Source of the DNA: Planctomycetaceae bacterium
Lineage (GTDB): Bacteria > Planctomycetota > Planctomycetia > Pirellulales > Thermoguttaceae
Reading direction: 5' to 3'
NCBI GenBank assembly: GCA_003509805.1
Contig: DOMV01000353.1
Span: 1-8,993, forward strand
Length of the DNA stretch: 8,993 nt
A program made the position numbers and the translations under genes. The first letter of the stretch is position 1. Each line of letters opens with the position of its first letter. This document shows positions 1 through 4,626 of the stretch, piece after piece. Under the pieces are notes generated by a model. The model was not told the DNA's origin and did no database searches. It saw only the letters and a list, made by a program, of their open reading frames with translations.

Positions 1-147
1 CGCCGTACCGGAACGCCCGCCCACCGGAAACAACACTGCCACACAACGCAGCCCGGAGGGTAAACGGGCGGTTGGACGGGCTGTGTTTACCAACGACTCA
101 ACCGGCTTTCGGTAGAAAATCTCCCGCTTCGGGAAAAACAAGAGAAA
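1..147. other. Leftmost stretch with no assignable gene
   Basis: No confident gene is visible. All three plus-strand frames enter from the left edge and stop at 61-63, 113-115 and about 180, so any of them could be the tail of a gene outside the window, but none shows a recognisable motif. The stretch holds an imperfect inverted repeat (46-55 with 77-86) and a small 5-bp hairpin with a CTT loop just before the next gene. The DUF502 promoter, if local, must lie here, but I see no convincing -35/-10 pair. Confidence 0.4.
46..86 (+). repeat. Inverted repeat, possible hairpin
   Basis: ACGCAGCCCG (46-55) can pair with CGGGCTGTGT (77-86) over ten positions with one G-U wobble, leaving a 21-nt loop. 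The pairing arm runs into GTTTACC, which is not a real U-tract. It could be the terminator of a gene to the left or a leader structure for the DUF502 gene. The smaller alternatives GCCCG/CGGGC (51-55/65-69) and GTAAAC/GTTTAC (60-65/84-89) compete with it. Confidence 0.25.
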
Positions 148-1062
148 ATGATGAACGAAAACGAGATCGCAAAACAGATTGAAGATCATGTTCACGAACA
201 TCTTACGGCATTTTCTCCCAAGCATCGCCGTTCTCCGTTTCGGGCGGCGATTTTTCGCGGTCTCGGCGTCGTTTTGCCACCCTTGCTGACTTTGGTGATC
301 CTCCTGTGGATCGGCGGAACGGTAAACACCTATGTCATTCAACCGCTTTTTGCCGGATCGCAATACCTGATTCTCCTTGCCCATGCGGACATCATTTCGG
401 CGAAACCGGCCAACAAAACGGCGGACGGCATCACGGTCAAGGGCAAGAAATACGCGCGGTGCGGCGATGGAACTTTCGTTCCGGAAAGCATTTATGCCTA
501 TGTCGAAAACGCGGCGACCGAGGGCGTGACACAGATGCCGCAGACGGGAGTCGAGGTTTATGAACAGTATGTCCGCCTGGTTTACCTGCGCCCCTATCTG
601 TTCATCCCGGTTGTCGTCCTGCTGTTTACCCTGATTATCTATCTTCTCGGAAAGTTCATCGCAGCCCGAGCCGGCCGGCTCCTCTGGGATATGGCGGAAC
701 GGTTGGTCAATCAGGTTCCTCTGGTGCGTGAAGTATACGGGGCGGTAAAAAAGATGATCGACCTCGCGTTCGGTGAAAGCGAACTCCGCGTTTCCCGGGT
801 CGTGGCAGTCGAATGGCCCCGCAAAGGCGTCTGGGCCCTGGCGCTCGTCACCAGCGAAGGATTCACGGCCATGGAAAACGTGGTCGGTGAACCGATGTAC
901 GCCGTCCTGATCCCCACCTCTCCGATGCCGGCGACCGGATTCACCTTGCACGTCAAACGGAGTGAAACGGTCGATATCGGTATTACCATCGACCAGGCAA
1001 TCCAGTTTGTCGTCAGTTGCGGCGTCGTCGCGATCCGTTCCACCTCCCCCGGGGCACGATAA
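148..1062 (+). CDS. DUF502 family membrane protein (COV-like)
   Basis: 304-residue membrane protein of the DUF502 family, which includes the plant COV/LCV proteins; its biochemical role in bacteria is unknown. Two hydrophobic helices are clear: about 39-59 and 151-171. After the second comes the family core: a stretch from N188 with P191, R194 and Y197 followed by two lysines, matching the usual IPxxxxIYxxxKQ pattern, then an EWPRKGVWALALVT block near residues 224-236. The loop between the helices is about 90 residues, which looks longer than the short loop I expect for bacterial members. The gene starts with two adjacent ATG codons (148 and 151); a weak AAGAG at 140-144 is better spaced for the second, so the first Met may not be used. 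It converges on the pseudopilin genes and shares no obvious pathway with them. Confidence 0.85.
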   Translation: MMNENEIAKQIEDHVHEHLTAFSPKHRRSPFRAAIFRGLGVVLPPLLTLVILLWIGGTVNTYVIQPLFAGSQYLILLAHADIISAKPANKTADGITVKGKKYARCGDGTFVPESIYAYVENAATEGVTQMPQTGVEVYEQYVRLVYLRPYLFIPVVVLLFTLIIYLLGKFIAARAGRLLWDMAERLVNQVPLVREVYGAVKKMIDLAFGESELRVSRVVAVEWPRKGVWALALVTSEGFTAMENVVGEPMYAVLIPTSPMPATGFTLHVKRSETVDIGITIDQAIQFVVSCGVVAIRSTSPGAR

Positions 1063-1070
1063 TCGTGTCC
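1052..1070. terminator. Hairpin around the DUF502 stop codon, possible convergent terminator
   Basis: GGGCACGA (1052-1059) pairs with TCGTGTCC (1063-1070) as an 8-bp stem with one G-U wobble, and the loop is exactly TAA, the stop codon of the DUF502 gene (1060-1062). A second small hairpin GTCCG-TGG-CGGAC follows at 1067-1079. The site lies between convergent genes, where a two-way terminator would be useful, but neither strand has a U-tract, so the call is weak. Confidence 0.3.
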
Positions 1071-1103
1071 GTGGCGGACGGTTTCGATATGACGGCTTCG
1101 ATA

Positions 1104-1565
1104 TTATGATTCGTCTTCGGTTTCCTCTTCCGTTTCGAGGGCGGGGTCGGACAGCCAGCGTACGAGACGGCAGGCGGCCGGGCGTTGGGCGAGGGCGACG
1201 TTTTGCCGGACAAGGACGGCAACTTCAAGCAAGCCGTAATCGTCGATCGTTTGAACATCGACCGTGTAGACCCAAAGCGATTCCGAACGTCCTCCCTCGC
1301 CGGCCTCCGTGTCGGGGTAAAGATCGCTCGTAACCGGCTCTTCGGAGACGGATTCCAAATCGATGATCCCCAAACGTATCTGCGCAAGAATGCTTTCACA
1401 AAGGAGTTCCGCTTGCGTGGCATCCCGTGCGGCAAGGGCGTTGCGCACCCCGTCCCGCGCGATATTGCCGAGAATCGCAAGCGTTCCGGCAAGCAGGAGC
1501 ATGGCCAGCAGGATTTCAAGGATCGTAAATCCTCTGGTTCGTTTCGTGTCAGCGCGCTTGTTCAT
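1104..1565 (-). CDS. GspI-like type II secretion pseudopilin
   Basis: 153-residue prepilin-like protein that resembles the minor pseudopilin GspI of type II secretion systems. The leader is short and basic (residues 1-12, ending KRTRG); prepilin peptidase would cut after G12. Mature residue 1 is F13 and the conserved glutamate at +5 is E17, followed by a hydrophobic helix at 13-33. The next stretch, rich in Ala, Arg and Asn and leading to AELLCESILAQIRLG, matches the GspI pattern of helix plus AEN.LAE.RLG. The C-terminal half has a short beta-like segment and an acidic tail. I chose the ATG at 1565; the frame also opens with a TTG at 1589, which would give an unneeded 8-residue extension. No Shine-Dalgarno sequence precedes either. 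It lies 120 bp downstream of the GspH-like gene, probably in the same transcript. It could instead be a competence or type IV minor pilin. Confidence 0.75.
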   Translation of the reverse strand: MNKRADTKRTRGFTILEILLAMLLLAGTLAILGNIARDGVRNALAARDATQAELLCESILAQIRLGIIDLESVSEEPVTSDLYPDTEAGEGGRSESLWVYTVDVQTIDDYGLLEVAVLVRQNVALAQRPAACRLVRWLSDPALETEEETEDES

Positions 1566-1685
1566 CGAAAGGCAGGGACGGGAGTCCAACGATTTGGGAA
1601 ACTTGGGATTTGATAATCCGACGATTCGGGGGAAAAGTCCGACTCATGAATTACACGGGATGAACCATGTGACGATTATCGACGT
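1566..1685. other. Spacer between the two pseudopilin genes
   Basis: A 120-bp gap separates the stop of the GspH-like gene from the start of the GspI-like gene on the minus strand. I find no ribosome binding site, clear promoter or strong hairpin. A 10-base match to the region at the DUF502 stop (1057-1066) occurs inverted at 1672-1681, flanking the GspI-like gene; at this length chance is a fair explanation. Confidence 0.4.
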
Positions 1686-2528
1686 TCACTCATTTCTTGT
1701 CAACGGTTCCGTATTCGCATTCATTTCTCCGGTGTATCGATCGGCCGGAACGATTTCACACAGGGTTGCGGAGGAGGTCAACCCACGAAGCCGGACTTCG
1801 ATACAGCGTCCCCGTTCATTCTTGAGGAGAACGGCCGCGGTCGAACAGGTCCCGTCGGGAAAAAAGAAAATCGGCGCGGACCAGGTCGTTCCCGCCGAGC
1901 CGGTCGTCTCTCCATAACGGGCATCCTGATCGGCTACCGCTTGATTCTCAAAACTGTTTTCGTCGTCTCCCGCATCCCGAGACGTCGCCGCCTGCCCGAT
2001 ATAATAGGCCGCCCGTTCGTCGGGTAAGGCCAACGCATCGGCGACAAAAACTTTTTCCGGGAGGGTGATCACGACCGCTCCCGTATCTTCGGAAGCCTGC
2101 GAAGGATCGCGCAGGATAAAATCTTCATCCTCGCCGCGAAATCCGCCTTCCTCCAAGGCTGTGGGCGGCAAGTCCCCCTGGTAGGAATCAAGCGATTGCT
2201 CCATCGTTAAAGTTGCCGTAAAGTGTACATCCAAAACGCGATCCGTCAAAATCTCGCTTCCCGCGATCATGCAGCGAAAACAGTGGATTTTTCCTTCCTC
2301 CATGGCCAGAATCCGCAACCGGGCCCATTCCGCACGCAAGGTATCCGCCGATTTTCGCAATCGTTGGTCGGCAAGAGTCGATCCCAACAAGGGCAGCGTC
2401 AACGCTGCCAGGACGGCGAGGATGGAAAGAACCAGGAGGACTTCAAATAATGTAAATCCGTGAAAGGAAATTGTTTTTCGTTTCCGTAATGCCCTGTCGC
2501 TGAAAAACGAGGTGGAATTCAATGACAT
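1686..2528 (-). CDS. GspH/FimT-like pseudopilin
   Basis: 280-residue prepilin-like protein of the GspH/FimT type. A basic leader of 24 residues ends in FHG; mature residue 1 is F25 and the +5 glutamate is E29 (FTLFE), followed by a hydrophobic helix to about residue 46. Then comes the GspH-like run LRKSADTLRAEWARLRILAM, and near the C-terminus a FFFPDGTCSTA segment followed by a VRLRGLT strand, as expected of the GspH beta domain. The centre (about residues 100-200) is acidic and long, making the protein longer than the usual 150-200 residues. The frame is open to an ATG at 2666, but that start would put about 70 residues before the cleavage site, so I chose the ATG at 2528; the intermediate ATG at 2594 is also possible. 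The chosen start codon lies in the arm of a 10-bp hairpin. Confidence 0.72.
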   Translation of the reverse strand: MSLNSTSFFSDRALRKRKTISFHGFTLFEVLLVLSILAVLAALTLPLLGSTLADQRLRKSADTLRAEWARLRILAMEEGKIHCFRCMIAGSEILTDRVLDVHFTATLTMEQSLDSYQGDLPPTALEEGGFRGEDEDFILRDPSQASEDTGAVVITLPEKVFVADALALPDERAAYYIGQAATSRDAGDDENSFENQAVADQDARYGETTGSAGTTWSAPIFFFPDGTCSTAAVLLKNERGRCIEVRLRGLTSSATLCEIVPADRYTGEMNANTEPLTRNE

Positions 2529-2552
2529 TCGGCATAAGGGCCATGCCGAATG
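2526..2552 (-). promoter_or_regulatory. Perfect 10-bp hairpin covering the GspH-like start codon
   Basis: CATTCGGCAT (2526-2535) is the exact reverse complement of ATGCCGAATG (2543-2552), with a 7-nt loop. Read on the minus strand, the last three bases of the stem are the ATG chosen as start of the GspH-like gene. In an mRNA this would hold the start codon in a duplex and could limit translation. If the real start is further upstream (2594 or 2666), the repeat is simply coding sequence. Confidence 0.4.
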
Positions 2553-2573
2553 GACAGAGGTTCCGGATCGTAC

Positions 2574-2592
2574 GTTTTTTTCGCAAAAAAAC
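2574..2592. repeat. T7/A7 palindrome
   Basis: The 19 bases read G, seven T, CGC, seven A, C: a perfect 8-bp inverted repeat with a 3-nt loop. It sits about 45 bp before the GspH-like start. Such a paired A/T tract could be bent DNA, an UP-like element or a protein site; nothing in the sequence decides between these. Confidence 0.35.
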
Positions 2593-2656
2593 ATCTTCTT
2601 CTCAAAAATACGTCGAATTCCTTCCGAAAATCCTACCCAAATTTTCCGCCGCCCGT

Positions 2657-2670
2657 TATAATTCATTATA
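2657..2670. promoter_or_regulatory. Back-to-back TATAAT boxes
   Basis: A perfect TATAAT lies on the plus strand at 2657-2662 and another on the minus strand at 2670-2665, two bases apart. The minus-strand box is well placed to drive the pseudopilin genes, with a start near 2658 and a 5' leader of about 130 nt; it also overlaps the ATG at 2666, which supports the internal start at 2528. Neither box has a good -35 hexamer at 16-18 bp. Confidence 0.35.
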
Positions 2671-2692
2671 CAGGCCGGGTCGTCCTTTTACC

Positions 2693-2735
2693 AGAGGGGA
2701 ACCTTGGGCGGCACTCAATCCGGTCCTCTTTTTTT
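2693..2735 (+). terminator. Terminator-like hairpin with T7 tract before the sensor operon
   Basis: AGAGGG (2693-2698) pairs with TCCTCT (2724-2729) with one G-U wobble, an inner ACC/GG pairing is possible, and a run of seven T (2729-2735) follows at once. The form fits an intrinsic terminator reading right, although the stem is short and the loop is large. Since no plus-strand gene lies just upstream, it would act on a transcript from the 2657 box, as leader attenuation, or may be fortuitous. Confidence 0.3.
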
Positions 2736-2779
2736 CCTTCCGGCACACGGTCACGGCGGTCACCGGGTACTTTTTCGTG

Positions 2780-2810
2780 TTGCCATTCCGAATATTGATG
2801 TCCAGATAAA
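2780..2810 (+). promoter_or_regulatory. Possible sigma-70-like promoter of the sensor operon
   Basis: TTGCCA (2780-2785, five of six to TTGACA) is followed after 19 bp by GATAAA (2805-2810, four of six to TATAAT). The start of transcription would be near 2817, giving a leader of about 78 nt. The spacing is long and the -10 is weak, so this is only the best candidate in the region. Confidence 0.22.
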
Positions 2811-2884
2811 AAACAACCGGGCGACGCAACCGCCGGCGCGTCGGCAACGGGCCGCAGTTCGACATTATTGACCGAGAATCGACC

Positions 2885-2892
2885 GAGAGGTG
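2885..2892 (+). promoter_or_regulatory. Ribosome binding site that decides the start of the first sensor gene
   Basis: GAGAGGTG lies 4 nt (counted from AGAGG) before the ATG at 2895. The frame also contains a TTG at 2868, nine codons earlier, which has no such site. I therefore place the start at 2895. Confidence 0.5.
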
Positions 2893-2894
2893 TC

Positions 2895-4613
2895 ATGGGG
2901 CTATTTTCGACAACGGCTTTTTCCAATCAGACCGCTTTTGGGATGCTGGTTTTTATCACGCTCACCGTCATGGTCGCGCTGTCCAGTTGGGCGTGTCGGA
3001 AACGAGGCCGGCGGATGTCGACCCTTGTCGCCTGGTTCCTTGTCATCCTGATTCTCATCGGCAATTTCCTCATGATGCGCTCAGCCGGGGAGCGGGAGCG
3101 GGATTCCCGGCAAACGTGGTTGAAAAATCTCGCCTGCTCTTTTGCCGTTTCCTCGGAGGAACTCGGCCACCGCCTGCTGACTCCGACCACGCCGCCTTCG
3201 GATCCCGTTTATGCGGGGTTGCTGGACACGTTTTCCCGATGGCAGCAGCGAATACCGCTCATCGCCGCCGTCTACACCATGCGGAAAGACGAAAACGGCG
3301 TCGTGCATTTGCTGGTATCGCCCGCCGCGGATGTCAACGGGGACGGCAAGGTCGATCCCGGAAACGAGTTGGAGACGGCGAGTCCGATTTGGACCGTTTG
3401 TGGCGATTACGCGGGCCAGTTCGACGATGTTTTCGACCGCGGAAAATCGTATTGCTTTTCCGACGAAGTCCCGGTTGAAAAACGAGGACGCGTTGTCGCC
3501 GCGGCCGTCCCGATTTCCGGTCCCGACAACTCGTTGGATGCCGTTCTCGGCATCGAGTTTTACGCCGATCAATTTTTCGATTTGATCGGCGAATCGAAAT
3601 GGGGCTACTTCACCAATACGGCGCTTGCCTTGGCGATGATCTTTGTCGCGTATGTCGCCATGACGCTCCTGGCGATTGCTTGGGAGAAAACGGACGAAAA
3701 CAATGCGGATTCAGCCAAGGCGAAACGTCCGGCCGAATCCGCTTCACGGGCGCGGGCCGATGTCCTGGCGAACATGAGCCACGAAATCCGGACCCCCATG
3801 AATGCCGTGCTCGGTTTTCTCGACATGCTCGCCGATGAAGGCGCGAAGCCGCTTACCCCCGAAAAGCGCGCCGAGATCACACAAATCGTTCGCAACAACG
3901 CCCGAAATCTTTTGGGCATTCTCGACAACATTCTCGACATCTCGATGGACGAGGCGAACCGTCCCGTAGTCGGCCGCTCCCCCGTTTCGCACGCCACTCT
4001 TTCCGACGAAAGCCGAACGGGTGACCATGTTCCACACCCCGCGGAGCCGAGGAATCCGACACGGGAAAGAAACCTTTCCGCGGCTCTTGCACCCGATGCC
4101 GCCGGTTCGCCGGACCGTGGTTTCGAAACCGGGGCTTCCCCGGATCCGGGTTCCTTGAAGCCGGATGAAACGGAATCGGACGGGAAGGCATCGGGCGAGA
4201 GCGAATCGGGCGATCTTTCCACCGCCCTGCGCGGGTATCGGATTCTGTTGGTCGAAGACGTGGCGATCAACCAGTTGCTCATTTCCTTTCAGCTTCGTGA
4301 ATCGGGGGCGATCGTCGACGTCGCGGAAAACGGCCAGGTCGGAATCGACCGTATCCGCCATGAAGAAAGCGAGGGGAGGCATTACGATGTCATCCTGATG
4401 GATATGCAAATGCCGGTCCTCGACGGCTATGAAGCGACCCGCCGCCTCCGCCGCCAGGGATATCGGTGGCCGATTATCGCGTTGACGGCACATGCGCTCG
4501 CGGGCGACCGGGAAAAGACCCTGGAATGCGGTTGCGACGATTACGCGACCAAACCGATCGACAGGGCGGTCCTCATCGATTTGATCTCCCATTTTGTCTC
4601 CGTGACCCGATAA
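2895..4613 (+). CDS. Hybrid histidine-kinase-like protein lacking the ATPase domain (Cache sensor-HisKA-receiver)
   Basis: 572-residue membrane signalling protein. Helices at about 14-33 and 43-61 flank a basic loop (RKRGRR), then an extracytoplasmic Cache-like sensor at 62-235 ends in an AVLGIEFYADQFF strand, and a third helix spans 239-262. The positive-inside rule puts the N-terminus outside. HisKA follows at about 289-355 with phosphoacceptor H296 in SHEIRTPM. The HATPase_c domain expected next is absent: no N, G1, F or G2 box, only a Pro/Ser/Glu-rich linker at 356-447. A complete receiver (449-572) closes the protein, with acidic pair E454/D455, phosphoacceptor D503, T531 and K553. It cannot autophosphorylate by itself and probably depends on the complete paralogue 13 bp downstream, as heterodimer partner or phosphorylation target. 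The intact H and D sites argue against simple decay. The sensor also carries a calcium-loop-like segment (D146-E160). An assembly deletion cannot be excluded from sequence alone. Confidence 0.85.
   Translation: MGLFSTTAFSNQTAFGMLVFITLTVMVALSSWACRKRGRRMSTLVAWFLVILILIGNFLMMRSAGERERDSRQTWLKNLACSFAVSSEELGHRLLTPTTPPSDPVYAGLLDTFSRWQQRIPLIAAVYTMRKDENGVVHLLVSPAADVNGDGKVDPGNELETASPIWTVCGDYAGQFDDVFDRGKSYCFSDEVPVEKRGRVVAAAVPISGPDNSLDAVLGIEFYADQFFDLIGESKWGYFTNTALALAMIFVAYVAMTLLAIAWEKTDENNADSAKAKRPAESASRARADVLANMSHEIRTPMNAVLGFLDMLADEGAKPLTPEKRAEITQIVRNNARNLLGILDNILDISMDEANRPVVGRSPVSHATLSDESRTGDHVPHPAEPRNPTRERNLSAALAPDAAGSPDRGFETGASPDPGSLKPDETESDGKASGESESGDLSTALRGYRILLVEDVAINQLLISFQLRESGAIVDVAENGQVGIDRIRHEESEGRHYDVILMDMQMPVLDGYEATRRLRRQGYRWPIIALTAHALAGDREKTLECGCDDYATKPIDRAVLIDLISHFVSVTR
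4102..4149. repeat. Cluster of four adjacent palindromes in the linker of the ATPase-less sensor gene
   Basis: Four small perfect inverted repeats lie almost end to end: CCGG-TTCG-CCGG (4102-4113), GGTTTCGAAACC (4119-4130), CCGGGG-CTT-CCCCGG (4129-4143) and CCGGATCCGG (4140-4149). They fall inside the reading frame, in the linker that stands where the ATPase domain should be. They may be a compositional accident of Pro/Gly/Ser codons, or the remains of a palindromic element. Confidence 0.45.
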
Positions 4614-4616
4614 GGA
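4612..4616 (+). promoter_or_regulatory. Ribosome binding site of the second sensor gene, overlapping the first gene's stop codon
   Basis: AAGGA starts inside the TAA stop of the first sensor gene and lies 10 nt before the ATG at 4627. This supports that ATG and a translationally linked two-gene operon. Confidence 0.5.
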
Positions 4617-4626
4617 TTTCGCCGGA

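Larger units (their letters stand above)
2529..2894. other. Divergent control region between pseudopilin and sensor operons
   Basis: About 370 bp without a supported gene lie between two divergent transcripts. The content from left to right is: the start-codon hairpin (2526-2552), a T7/A7 palindrome (2574-2592), back-to-back TATAAT boxes (2657-2670), a terminator-like hairpin with a T7 tract (2693-2735), a weak sigma-70-like promoter (2780-2810) and a ribosome binding site (2885-2892). It is visibly richer in A/T tracts than the flanking genes. Both long frames crossing it are unlikely to be translated beyond the starts chosen here. Confidence 0.5.

Noticed and set aside
1056..1681. 10-bp inverted match flanking the GspI-like gene (1057-1066 and 1672-1681) as transposon ends
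   Set aside because: It is too short, with no target duplication and no transposase, so chance similarity is more likely.
2529..2666. N-terminal extension of the GspH-like protein from the ATG at 2666
   Set aside because: It would give a pre-leader of about 70 residues, far beyond known prepilin leaders, and the ATG overlaps a likely -10 box.
3957..4240. A frameshifted ATPase domain hidden in the linker of the first sensor
   Set aside because: The 280 bp are too short for the domain of 110 or more residues, and no N, G1, F or G2 box appears in any frame.
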